From positions 372,001 to 436,000 of the forward strand of contig JADJWM010000018.1 in NCBI GenBank assembly GCA_016716365.1: a stretch of DNA of 64,000 bases. The letters are read 5' to 3'. Origin of the DNA: Chloracidobacterium sp. (GTDB lineage Bacteria; Acidobacteriota; Blastocatellia; Pyrinomonadales; Pyrinomonadaceae). Position numbers and translations under genes: made by a program. Shown piece by piece: positions 44,611 through 53,594 of this stretch; the first letter of the stretch is position 1; each line of letters begins with the position of its first letter. Below the pieces are notes generated by a model. The model searched no databases and was not told the origin of the DNA. It saw nothing but the letters and a program-made list of their open reading frames with translations.

Positions 44611-44704
44611 CAATAGGCTTTCCAGCCTGTTGCCTAACCAAACAAGAGACCAGATCTACCTAACGATCTTTATCGGCAAGATGAACAGACTAGAAAGTCT
44701 GTTC
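44611..44704. repeat. Two related hairpins in inverted orientation
   Basis: The hairpin at 44611-44632 (9-bp stem, TTCC loop) and the one at 44683-44704 (GAACAGACT, AGAA loop, AGTCTGTTC) have sequences that match each other in reverse complement over about 25 bases (AACAG.CT.GAAAG.CT.TTS). The pair brackets about 50 bases without a gene and resembles a miniature palindromic element. Confidence 0.5.
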
Positions 44705-44723
44705 TACGAAGCAGCAAACCCGA

Positions 44724-46187
44724 CTACGGAATATACGTGCTCGCAACCGGCACATCTCCAGCCACGCCGAACGAGGTCACCGTATAGGACGGCCCCGCGG
44801 TGCCAAGAACATACCACGTTCCCGACCGAAAAACGGCAAAGTCCGTCAGTCCGTCGCCGTCATAATCCGCCGGTGCCGGTTCGTCACCGTCCTGGCCGAA
44901 CGGATAGACGTAAAACCCTAGCGAAGAACGCCGGATATACCAGGTGCCGTTTGACGGCCTGAACACGGCGATGTCGGCCTTTCCGTCGCCGTCGTAATCG
45001 GCCTGCACGGGAAGGTCATCGGCAACACCAAAATTGAAGATAAGAAAGTTCGGCGTCGCGCTGGTCAGCATATACCAGGAACCGTTTGATTCCCTGAAAA
45101 CAGCGATGTCGGTCACGCCGTCACCGTCATAATCCGCCTGGACCGGCTGGTCGCCGGCTTCGCCGAACTGCCGGACGCGATAGATCTGCGTCGAACCGAG
45201 GTAATACCAGGTCGAATTGGACGGACGGAAGACGGCCAGGTCGAACTTGCCGTCGCCGTCGTAGTCGCCCGGAACCGGAACATCACCCGCTTGCCCGAAA
45301 GGAGTGACGGTGAAGCTGCCGGTGCTCTTCTTCACGTACCAAGATCCATTTGAAGGCCTGAATACCGTGTGATCCGTCACCCCGTCCCCGTCGTAATCAC
45401 CGGGGGCAGGGATGTCGCCGGGTTCGCCGAACTGCGTCACTATATAGTTCGGCGGCGATGTGGTGAGTGCGTACCAGGTTCCGTTCGACGGCCGATACAC
45501 CGAAATGTCGTTGCTGGTGTCGTTGTCAAAATTCGATATCGACGTCCCTGAAAGGGAGGCCGTTGACGAGAGATAGATGTTATCGCCGCTCGATCCGGCG
45601 TCGCTGTTGGCTCCGTTCCCGGCTGCATAGAACCGGAGCATACCGATCCGTTCGGCCGGAGCGGTCCAGGTGAACGTCCATGATTTGCTGCCGAACTCAG
45701 TCGGGGTAATGCCCTGCTGGGTGTGTTCTACGTATCGGCGTTCGTTACCGTTTACGAATCCGCTGATCACCTGAAGAGGCTGCGGGTTCGCCGCGGGCAC
45801 CGTTAGCGTGCCTGCATTGGCGCCGTTCTGATCGATCGCGACCATTTGGAACCCGTAGATCACCGCGGTCCCATCTTCGACGGTGACGGTGATCGGCACT
45901 TCCTGTCCGGGAAGGTATGTCGCCGGAAGGCCCGCGATCGTCACCTGCCCTGGGCCTGTATTCGGCTGTGCACCGGTGTGGCAGGCGGTGCAGTTATTTT
46001 CGTTAGGACAGTTTTGGCAATGCGGCAAGTAGGGAGCCGCCGTAAACGAAGGCGAAGGCCCGTTCGATGCCGCCCGGTACGTCTCGCCGGCCGGCCAGAC
46101 ACCGACGAAGAACGAAAGCGAAAGTACGACGGCACCTGCAACCAGGCCTATTTTCAACGATCTGAGATTCGAAGAACTGCGAACCAT
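44724..46187 (-). CDS. Exported FG-GAP/VCBS-repeat protein with CxxCH motif and reeler-like domain
   Basis: Protein of 487 aa from the ATG at 46187, with a hydrophobic signal at about 10-31. Near the mature N-terminus lies CTACH, a c-type haem-binding CxxCH, within a Cys cluster (CQNCPNENNCTACH). A beta-sandwich region of about 150 residues follows, of the kind annotated as choice-of-anchor V/reeler-like (VEDGTAVIYGFQMVAID ... WTFTWTAP). Six FG-GAP-like units with the calcium-binding DYDGDG motif make up the rest. It shares this repeat type with the metalloprotease next to it. A longer frame starts at 46220. Probably cell-surface or secreted. Confidence 0.8.
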   Translation of the reverse strand: MVRSSSNLRSLKIGLVAGAVVLSLSFFVGVWPAGETYRAASNGPSPSFTAAPYLPHCQNCPNENNCTACHTGAQPNTGPGQVTIAGLPATYLPGQEVPITVTVEDGTAVIYGFQMVAIDQNGANAGTLTVPAANPQPLQVISGFVNGNERRYVEHTQQGITPTEFGSKSWTFTWTAPAERIGMLRFYAAGNGANSDAGSSGDNIYLSSTASLSGTSISNFDNDTSNDISVYRPSNGTWYALTTSPPNYIVTQFGEPGDIPAPGDYDGDGVTDHTVFRPSNGSWYVKKSTGSFTVTPFGQAGDVPVPGDYDGDGKFDLAVFRPSNSTWYYLGSTQIYRVRQFGEAGDQPVQADYDGDGVTDIAVFRESNGSWYMLTSATPNFLIFNFGVADDLPVQADYDGDGKADIAVFRPSNGTWYIRRSSLGFYVYPFGQDGDEPAPADYDGDGLTDFAVFRSGTWYVLGTAGPSYTVTSFGVAGDVPVASTYIP

Positions 46188-46318
46188 CTCCGGGCACCCC
46201 CCATTTACGGCAAAAAACAATATCTAACTTTAGATAGCGGCGTCGTCGAAAAAGTCGGACGAATTTGACCCGCGACGGTCAATGCACGTCGCGATCACCG
46301 CTTGCGCCGCCCCGGGCT

Positions 46319-49300
46319 CTACGGTACATAATACCGCGGAACGGGCAAGTCGCCCGGCACGCCCCAGCCGCCCTGGGCCAGGCCCTGTGAAGACCGGACC
46401 TGGAACCAGATGCCGTTCCTATAGACCGAGGGGTCGTCCCTTCCGTCCCCGTCATAATCGCCCGGCACCGGAACGTCGCCCGTCTGTCCCCAGGAGAAAA
46501 TGTCGAGGTTGAAGTTTGTGCTGCGGCGGATATACCAGAACCCGTTCGAAGGACGCCACACTGCCACGTCATCGCGGTTGTCGCCGTCGTAATCCGCCGG
46601 CACGAGGATGTCGCCGGGCTCGCCCCAGTTAGCGGTCATCGTCCCGCCGGTCGAATTGGAGACGATCCACTGGCCGTTCCGATAAACGGCACGGTCGGTC
46701 TTGTCATCGGCATCGAACTTGCCCGGAACGGCGACGTCGCCCGCCTGGCCGAAGGCTGTCACGTCAAGCCCGCCGCTGCTCTTGACCACATACCAGGTGT
46801 TGTTTGTGCTCCGGAATATCGCGACGTCGTCCTTGCCGTCACCGTCGTAGTCGCCGATCACCGGCTTATCGTTCGGTTCGCCCCACGCAACTGTGTTTAT
46901 GGTGAACGTGCCGCTGTGTACTATATAGAAGTTGGGCGAGCCTCCTGGTGCCGGCCGGAAGATCGTGAAATCAGCCGTTCCGTCGCCGTCAAAATCGCCC
47001 GGCGCCAGTGTATCGGTCGACACACCCCAGGTCAGAACCGTGATCCCGCCCGTCGTGCGTGCGACGTACCAGTTACCCTCGGATGGGCGGAAGATCGCAA
47101 GGTCGGTCTTGCCGTCGCCGTCGAAATCACCGCGCGACCGAACCGATGCCGGAGAGAACGAACAATTGCTCGTCGCGCGGACCACGATGGTGTCGACGAA
47201 CCAACCGGTCAGCGCGACGCTCGCATCGGTGCCGAGTCTCCAGCGGAGCCTGACGCTCTGGCCGTTGGCCGAAGCGGGAAGCTGGGCCGTCGTAGTGACG
47301 TATCCGTTGACCGAGCCAGTGATCAGGCTGGACAGCCCTGACCAGCTCTGACGGCCGGCAATCGGGCTGTTCGTATTCGGGTTGATCGTGCCGTTATAGC
47401 CGTTCTCGACAAACGACCCGCCGGCCGCCAGGATGTCCTGGAATGCACCTCCGTTGATGCTTATCTCAAGTACGCCGCCGTCGAATCCCGTCTCAAGGAT
47501 GAATCTGTTCCGGAAAGTCACTGTCGCGGCAGCCGAGTTAACGTCGATCGGCGGCGAGACGAGCTCGCTGCTACCTGTCGACGAAGGGTTACCCGCGAAA
47601 GCAGCATTCGGGGCGCTGTCGATCGAGGTCGTCGATGTCACCCAACCAATGCCGGCACCCGAGGTCGTGGTCGTCCATCCGGCCGGAAGGGCCGGGGCGG
47701 TCACGCCGTCAAAACTCTGCTGGAGAGTGATGCTCTTCAAACCGACCGCCAGCGGGAGCGCGAAAGACTTCGGCCCGAGGCTGCTGTTCACATTAATATT
47801 TAGCGGCAGCAGGGAACCGCAAGGCGTGTTGGCCGGAACGTCGAAATTGAACTGCCTTGTAACGGTCGACGCATTTGGAATTGAACCGTAAACCGCGGAT
47901 CCCGCACCCGGGATCTCGCCCGTGACCGTTCCTGCCGATGCCCCCGAAACGTTGCTCAGCGGCACGCTCAGAACAAGCGGTTCGCCGGGTTCGGCGATGC
48001 CGTCGTTGTCCCCGCCTGAATCGGAGAACGTGAAGGCCGGAAGCTGCAAAAGGTTCGGTTTCTCGAACGATTCGGTAACGCGGGTCTCGCCAAGTCCCGA
48101 ACCGAGTACCTGAATGCTTGCGCCGACGCCCATGCCGCGGATCGCAAAGGCGGTCCAGACGTCTGCCGCATCCTGGAGTTGTGTGGTTGTCGATGCACTT
48201 CCGATCGCGGCCGTGATGATAGCATCGCGTCCCTGGAGAAACGTCGGGTTGATCGGCGAGATCTTCATCGCATCGAGAGTAAGCTGGAGAGCTTTTCTGT
48301 TTCCATTTGCCCAGCCAAGCCGCTGAACGAACAACGCCCTCATCTCCCAAAGGGCGTTGCTCCAGACCTCGCCGGCCGCGTGGACCTGGTCCGCATTGCT
48401 CGAGATGTGAGCACCGAACATAGCTGCAAAGGCCCCGTCGTTCGTGGCCATCTTTGTCTGGTCGATGTCCGCAAAGGTCAGCGGGTTATGCGGGCGGTTC
48501 TGCGGCCCGCCGGTCGAAGACATTATCGCCTTGGGGAACCTTCTGATCCCGTAATAGTGGTTCGTAGTGCCGACCGCCCCGAAACCATTCAGAAGAATAT
48601 AGCCGCTAAGCGGGTAGGTTCCGTTGAGCGGGTCGCCGGGTTCCGAGAGCATCGAATGGGCAAAAAAGTCGGACCAGCCCTCGCCCATCGACCGGGCCAT
48701 TTGCGAATTCAGCCCCTCGGCATTCGCATGAAGGCGGTTCGTGGTGCCGTGAGTGACCTCGTGGATCATGATCTCGGCGTCGGCCGTGCCGTCGCGGTCG
48801 GGATCGGGGCCGGTAAAGATGAACATCTGCATCCTTCCCCTTGAACCGTCCGACGGCGTCGAGAAATTCGCGTTGTTGGTCGCCGCCGAATCCTGTCCTT
48901 CTGCCGAGATCCGGTCCAGCCCCGAACCCCCGCGACCGAAATTGTCGTTCTGGAAATTCCGGGCCTGTTCGTTGAACCCAAGACGGTAAAGCTCGTCATG
49001 ATAGAGGTTCATCACATAGAACTGTTGGATCACCGCGCCGCGCCTCGCGGCATCGATCGAAGGGATGTCACCCGGGCCCGGGATCCCCGGCGGCGGGTTC
49101 CAGGCACTCGAAAAGACTCTGTAGGGGTTGCCGGCGGCATGCGATCCCGGATCGACACCGTCGGGCGGAGCCAGGTCGAGCCCGGACTCGACATTGTTTC
49201 CGTCGGTCACGTTGGTCGAATTGGAGATCCAGCCAAGATTGTTAAAGCCGTACGGCGACTCGTTACCGATGCGCATCACGTTGCTGCGCGGAAGCGGAAG

Positions 49301-50377
49301 CCCCTGGATCCCGTCGGCCGGATTGAAGACCGTGGGCGAAGCCGGCGCCGGGCTGTCGGCCGAATTGATCATCGCATTCGGATTCGTATAGACCTCGAAC
49401 GTGATCTGTTCCGTCTGGTCCTCCGTGATGTTCTTCCGCCACAGCATTTCGCCGTTCTCGGCAGCAACGATCACGTAATAAGCCCTGAGGGGCTGCCAGA
49501 TCAGCACCTTCCACGCCGGTATCGCGACTCCCGGTTCTGTAGGGAAGTAGATCTTTTCGGCGGTCGGCCCCCATTCGCCTGCACCGAACTTTGCCTTCTG
49601 ATCGGTCGAACGGGCGGCGTCAAGGGCCTTCTGATCGGCCGGTAGTTCGAAATTGATGTGGGCCGCGGCGGCGGCAATCGCTTCGTCGGGGTTGCCGAAA
49701 TCGCCCGACACCCTTTGATGATCAAGGCCCGGAGCGAAATTGTTGATCACGCGGATCAGTTCGCCGTTTTTTGTATAGGCCGCCTTTATCGACCCGCGAA
49801 AGACCGGAATGCCGTTGATATCCTGGGTATATTCAACGAACCCCAGGTTCCCGTCCGGGTTTTTGTAATCGGAAAAGAGCTTCAGTCCGTCCAACTGTTC
49901 AGAGGTCGCGCCGATCAGGCCTTTGTTTTCGGAAAGAAAGGTTTTTAACGCTCGGGCCCGCTTTTCTGAGGTGGGCCTCGAAAGGAATGCCGGTGCCTGA
50001 GCGGGGTCGGTCCCGATAACCTCGGGCGTGTAGATCTCGGGGCTGTATTCGACCTTCAGCGTCGGCACTTCCGACCTGAGGGCGTCCTCGCCGCGGAGAA
50101 GTTCATCGCGAACGTCCGCGACCTCCCACGCGGTGCGGTTGGCCGTACCGCGAAAGGCCGCTATCTTCTCGAACGCTTTTTTGTCGGTCCGGATATCGTA
50201 ATTTGGCAGGTCATCCTCGTGACTGCGGGTTGCCGTGAAAAGCCCCTTTTCGCCCTTTTGCTTCGCTGCTTCAGCCCCGAGCCCGAACGGCAGGGCCGCT
50301 GCCGCCGCGATCAGGCCCAGAACTGTCAAACTTAGCAGAACCGTCCGCCGAGGCTCGACGGCATTTGGATGACCCAT
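46319..50377 (-). CDS. Secreted fungalysin-type (M36) metalloprotease with FG-GAP repeats
   Basis: Protein of 1352 aa. The ATG at 50377 has AAGGAG upstream and gives a signal peptide (about 11-35), deciding against an upstream ATG. A FTP/pro-domain region precedes the M36 catalytic domain. Zinc motif HEVTH occupies about 539-543, and the third-ligand region EGWSDFFAHSM follows about 25 residues later. After the protease comes a beta-sandwich (SFDGVTAPALPAGW..., concanavalin/choice-of-anchor J type). At least five FG-GAP units (DFDGDG, DYDGDG) fill the C-terminus from about 1110. It likely degrades extracellular protein, with calcium-stabilised repeats for surface or matrix binding. Confidence 0.9.
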   Translation of the reverse strand: MGHPNAVEPRRTVLLSLTVLGLIAAAAALPFGLGAEAAKQKGEKGLFTATRSHEDDLPNYDIRTDKKAFEKIAAFRGTANRTAWEVADVRDELLRGEDALRSEVPTLKVEYSPEIYTPEVIGTDPAQAPAFLSRPTSEKRARALKTFLSENKGLIGATSEQLDGLKLFSDYKNPDGNLGFVEYTQDINGIPVFRGSIKAAYTKNGELIRVINNFAPGLDHQRVSGDFGNPDEAIAAAAAHINFELPADQKALDAARSTDQKAKFGAGEWGPTAEKIYFPTEPGVAIPAWKVLIWQPLRAYYVIVAAENGEMLWRKNITEDQTEQITFEVYTNPNAMINSADSPAPASPTVFNPADGIQGLPLPRSNVMRIGNESPYGFNNLGWISNSTNVTDGNNVESGLDLAPPDGVDPGSHAAGNPYRVFSSAWNPPPGIPGPGDIPSIDAARRGAVIQQFYVMNLYHDELYRLGFNEQARNFQNDNFGRGGSGLDRISAEGQDSAATNNANFSTPSDGSRGRMQMFIFTGPDPDRDGTADAEIMIHEVTHGTTNRLHANAEGLNSQMARSMGEGWSDFFAHSMLSEPGDPLNGTYPLSGYILLNGFGAVGTTNHYYGIRRFPKAIMSSTGGPQNRPHNPLTFADIDQTKMATNDGAFAAMFGAHISSNADQVHAAGEVWSNALWEMRALFVQRLGWANGNRKALQLTLDAMKISPINPTFLQGRDAIITAAIGSASTTTQLQDAADVWTAFAIRGMGVGASIQVLGSGLGETRVTESFEKPNLLQLPAFTFSDSGGDNDGIAEPGEPLVLSVPLSNVSGASAGTVTGEIPGAGSAVYGSIPNASTVTRQFNFDVPANTPCGSLLPLNINVNSSLGPKSFALPLAVGLKSITLQQSFDGVTAPALPAGWTTTTSGAGIGWVTSTTSIDSAPNAAFAGNPSSTGSSELVSPPIDVNSAAATVTFRNRFILETGFDGGVLEISINGGAFQDILAAGGSFVENGYNGTINPNTNSPIAGRQSWSGLSSLITGSVNGYVTTTAQLPASANGQSVRLRWRLGTDASVALTGWFVDTIVVRATSNCSFSPASVRSRGDFDGDGKTDLAIFRPSEGNWYVARTTGGITVLTWGVSTDTLAPGDFDGDGTADFTIFRPAPGGSPNFYIVHSGTFTINTVAWGEPNDKPVIGDYDGDGKDDVAIFRSTNNTWYVVKSSGGLDVTAFGQAGDVAVPGKFDADDKTDRAVYRNGQWIVSNSTGGTMTANWGEPGDILVPADYDGDNRDDVAVWRPSNGFWYIRRSTNFNLDIFSWGQTGDVPVPGDYDGDGRDDPSVYRNGIWFQVRSSQGLAQGGWGVPGDLPVPRYYVP

Positions 50378-50668
50378 GTGATATGCTCCTTTTTCAGGCC
50401 GCCGACCGTAAGAATACAGCAGGCTCACTAATATGACTATATAGTCGCAATCGCGTTTTTTTCCCAGCCGGGCACGGCTCAAGGTCAGCCGGCTTCGACA
50501 TAGCAACGCTTAAAAATTACTATTTAAAATGGTTTATAAAGCTGTGAAATTTCGGATAGCCCTATTGCGGTAGGAACTTCCATCTGACCCCTTGCAGCTT
50601 CCAAATGCCGTATACAAGTATTTTTTGTACCAAAATCGGCTATTCAAGTCAACGATATTCTGCCTTCG

Positions 50669-52705
50669 ATGAGTGCAAGCGATCTCGACAAAGTGTTTGG
50701 TGAAAAGGGACTTATTGCCCGATCCCACGGTCGTTACGAGTATCGGCCGGGGCAGATCGCGATGGCTGAGAAAGTGGCGGAGGCGCTGAGTGAAAAAAGG
50801 CACCTGATCGTCGAAGCAGGCACGGGTACCGGCAAAACGCTTGCTTATCTGATCCCCGCGATAGCCGCGTCGCTGGAAAAGAACCAGCGGATCGTAGTTT
50901 CGACCGGCACCAAAAACCTTCAGGAGCAGCTGATGGAGAAGGACATTCCTTTTCTTCAGCGGGCGCTTCCGAGGAAATTCACTGCCGCGTACATGAAGGG
51001 CCGGTCGAACTACGCCTGTATCTATCGGATCAACAAGGCCGGCGATCAGCCGATCCTCGAAGGCCTGGACCAGCTGGGGCATTTCCGCCGCGTCGCTGAG
51101 TGGAGCAGGGAAACGGCGACCGGCGACCGCCGCGAGCTAGACGATCTGCCCGAAGACCTGCCGTTCTGGAGCCGTATCAATGCCAAAGGCGATACCTGTA
51201 TCGGCCAGAAGTGTCCCGACTTCGACCAGTGCTTCATAACCCGAATGCGGAACCGGGCTGAGTCTGCCGATATCGTCGTCGTCAACCACCACCTCTTTTT
51301 CGCCGATCTGAACGTTCGCGGGAACCAGTTTGGAAAGGTGATCCCGGACTATGCGGCGGTGATCTTCGATGAGGCCCATTTGATCGAGGACATCGCGGCC
51401 GATTATTTCGGTTTTCAGGTCTCGAATTTTCAGTTGGACGAATTGGTCCGCGACGCCGCGACGCTTCCGATAACGGACGCCGGCCTGACCCGCGAGATCG
51501 ACCGTGCCGCCTCAAAGGTGCATGGCCTTGCCGAACAGTTTTGGGCACGTTTCCCCTCGGCTCGTTCCGACGGCCGTTTTCCGCTGCTGCCGGACACTTT
51601 TTCGCAACGGACCGCGCAAGGGGCGACCCGCCCGACGCCCGTCGGCGAGGCTTATGTGGCCCTCGAAGCGGCCCTCCAACGCCTGGACGCAGCTATTGCC
51701 GGCCCGGCCGAAAGCCTGCCCGAAGCCGAGAGCCTGCTTCGCCGGGCCCGGCAGGCGCGGTTCGACCTTGACTTCGTCGTCGCGCAAACGGAAAGGAACT
51801 TCGTTTACTGGATGGAACGCCGCGGCAAGGGCTTCTTCTTGAGGGCCTCCCCGGTCGATGTGTCCGAACTACTGCGGGAAAAGCTCTTTGACAAGGTAGG
51901 CTCGTGTATCCTTACCTCCGCGACAATGTCCAGCGGCGGCAGGTTCGATTTTGTTCGAGGCCGGCTCGGGCTGGATTCGTCCCGGACAAGCGGTTTTGAG
52001 GCACCGAGCTCCTTCGATTTTGAGTCGCAGGCGATCGCATACCTGCCGAGGTCCATGCCTGACCCTCGCACGCCCGAATTCACCCAGCTTGCAGCCGGCG
52101 AGATAGTAAAGCTGCTGATGGCGACCGAAGGCCGGGCGTTCGTTTTATGTACGAGTAATCAGTCGATGCGGGCCCTTTATGAACAGGTCTCGGCTCGCGT
52201 TTCGTTCCCGTGTTTTGTTCAGGGTTCAATGTCGCGGGCGGGCCTGCTCGAGCGGTTTCGCGAAACGGCAAATCCGGTCCTTTTCGCAACGTCGAGCTTC
52301 TGGCAGGGCGTCGATGTACAGGGCGAACAGCTCTCGTGCGTGATCATAGACAAGCTTCCGTTTTCGGTGCCGACCGATCCACTGGTGGCGGCCCGGGCCC
52401 GGTTCATCGACGAGAACGGGGGCAATTCGTTCGCCGATCTAAGCCTTCCGCAGGCGATCATCTCGCTCAAACAGGGTATCGGCCGCCTGATCAGAAGCCG
52501 GTCCGACCGCGGCGTTATAGCCATCCTTGACCCGCGTCTCCGTACCAAGCGCTACGGCCGCGAGGTTATTGAGAGCCTTCCCCGAATGCGGATAACTTCC
52601 AATATCGAAGACGTCGCCCGCCACCTGGCGCGATCAGAAGAAAAAAAGGACGGAGCCCATGCCCCGTCCCTTCCAGATCCGACGTCGGACGAATCATTGA
52701 TCTGA
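50669..52705 (+). CDS. DinG/YoaA-family ATP-dependent helicase (XPD-like)
   Basis: Superfamily 2 helicase of 678 aa. Walker A AGTGTGKT (50-57), motif Ia STGTKNLQEQL and motif II DEAH (234-237) are present. Four Cys are positioned for the 4Fe-4S cluster (C117, C177, C182, C188). Motif III SATM and late motifs (QGVDVQGEQLSCVIIDKLPF, IGRLIRS) are also present. It probably unwinds DNA, R-loops or quadruplexes in repair. There is no DinG-type exonuclease domain. The gene is alone on the plus strand between two secreted-protein genes on the minus strand. Confidence 0.92.
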   Translation: MSASDLDKVFGEKGLIARSHGRYEYRPGQIAMAEKVAEALSEKRHLIVEAGTGTGKTLAYLIPAIAASLEKNQRIVVSTGTKNLQEQLMEKDIPFLQRALPRKFTAAYMKGRSNYACIYRINKAGDQPILEGLDQLGHFRRVAEWSRETATGDRRELDDLPEDLPFWSRINAKGDTCIGQKCPDFDQCFITRMRNRAESADIVVVNHHLFFADLNVRGNQFGKVIPDYAAVIFDEAHLIEDIAADYFGFQVSNFQLDELVRDAATLPITDAGLTREIDRAASKVHGLAEQFWARFPSARSDGRFPLLPDTFSQRTAQGATRPTPVGEAYVALEAALQRLDAAIAGPAESLPEAESLLRRARQARFDLDFVVAQTERNFVYWMERRGKGFFLRASPVDVSELLREKLFDKVGSCILTSATMSSGGRFDFVRGRLGLDSSRTSGFEAPSSFDFESQAIAYLPRSMPDPRTPEFTQLAAGEIVKLLMATEGRAFVLCTSNQSMRALYEQVSARVSFPCFVQGSMSRAGLLERFRETANPVLFATSSFWQGVDVQGEQLSCVIIDKLPFSVPTDPLVAARARFIDENGGNSFADLSLPQAIISLKQGIGRLIRSRSDRGVIAILDPRLRTKRYGREVIESLPRMRITSNIEDVARHLARSEEKKDGAHAPSLPDPTSDESLI

Positions 52706-53494
52706 CGTAAGTGTGAAATTGACGACCTCTTCGCCCACCGGCAGCACCTGTGGGGTGAACGTAAATCGCTTCGACGTAGCCCCGATCACGTAGGTGCCCC
52801 CGGCCGGTACATCGAAAAACCTGTAATAACCGAACGGATTCGACAGAGTGGCCCGGAGTATTCCCTGCTCGTCCGTCAGGTAAACGCGGGCCCTTGAGAT
52901 AGGATGCCCGGCCTGGGTGAGCACGCGGCCCGTCACCATAGTGTCTGCTGCCGTCGGAGACCCGATAGTTATGCTTCCAGAGGCCGTTGAAGCCGGGACC
53001 GCGAATTCCATCACCTGAACATCCGAAAACGTCAATGGCGACACTTGACCGTCTGTTCCTATGGCGGTGAAGTTCAACTTGAATAGGTTGCTCGGGGGGC
53101 CGTCTCCATCATTAGCAAGCGGAGATGTGTTGGTCCAAACCAATTCGACCACGCCCGGAACCGTCCCGTTGCAGGTGATCTGCCCGGAACTGCTGATCGT
53201 TCCGCTGATCAGGCAGCTGTTAAACTGAATAATGCTGGAATTATAGTGGACGTCCATCTGGTAGGAGATTATGCCTAATCCCGTCACGTTCGAGATCGTG
53301 AAATGGGCGTCGAAGATGGTTCCCATCGGCCGATGCGCTATCGGAGCCGTGATCACCACGCCGGAACCCTGGACGGTTTCCGTTTGTTTTGATCCGCGTG
53401 TCTTTTTCGTCGCGGGCCCGTCCGTTTGTCCAAAGGACGGAATGCCGGCCAGCGCAAGCACGATAACCGCAATTGTCAGAGTAAAAACCTTCAT
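52694..53494 (-). CDS. Exported cohesin-domain protein with carboxypeptidase-regulatory-like domain
   Basis: Protein of 266 aa. The ATG at 53494 is preceded by AAAGGGGGAT and starts a signal peptide ending SFGQ. Residues about 48-180 match a cohesin-type beta-sandwich (ISYQMDVHYNSSIIQFNSC, NLFKLNFTAIG, PLTFSDVQV). About 185-266 is a carboxypeptidase-regulatory-like/B-type Ig fold (VTGRVLTQAGHPISRARVYLTDEQG ... YYRFFDVPAGG). It overlaps the convergent helicase gene by 12 bases. The neighbouring giant protein (53595-58322) has two cohesins and a dockerin, so the two may bind each other. Confidence 0.8.
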   Translation of the reverse strand: MKVFTLTIAVIVLALAGIPSFGQTDGPATKKTRGSKQTETVQGSGVVITAPIAHRPMGTIFDAHFTISNVTGLGIISYQMDVHYNSSIIQFNSCLISGTISSSGQITCNGTVPGVVELVWTNTSPLANDGDGPPSNLFKLNFTAIGTDGQVSPLTFSDVQVMEFAVPASTASGSITIGSPTAADTMVTGRVLTQAGHPISRARVYLTDEQGILRATLSNPFGYYRFFDVPAGGTYVIGATSKRFTFTPQVLPVGEEVVNFTLTSDQ

Positions 53495-53594
53495 CTGATC
53501 CCCCTTTTGAAATGCTTTGACCGGGCGGGGAGAAGAAAGATCTTCTCCCCTTCCGGTCGAGTTGCCGATGAATGGCCCGCGGCCATTCACGGTT

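Noticed and set aside
44606..44962. 118-codon plus-strand frame after the pil terminator
   Set aside because: It overlaps hairpin repeats and runs antisense into the FG-GAP protein; no SD.
46319..47100. Regularly spaced repeats as a CRISPR array
   Set aside because: Periodic CCGTCGCCGTC-like blocks encode the DYDGDG motifs of FG-GAP repeats. Spacing and protein sense explain them fully.
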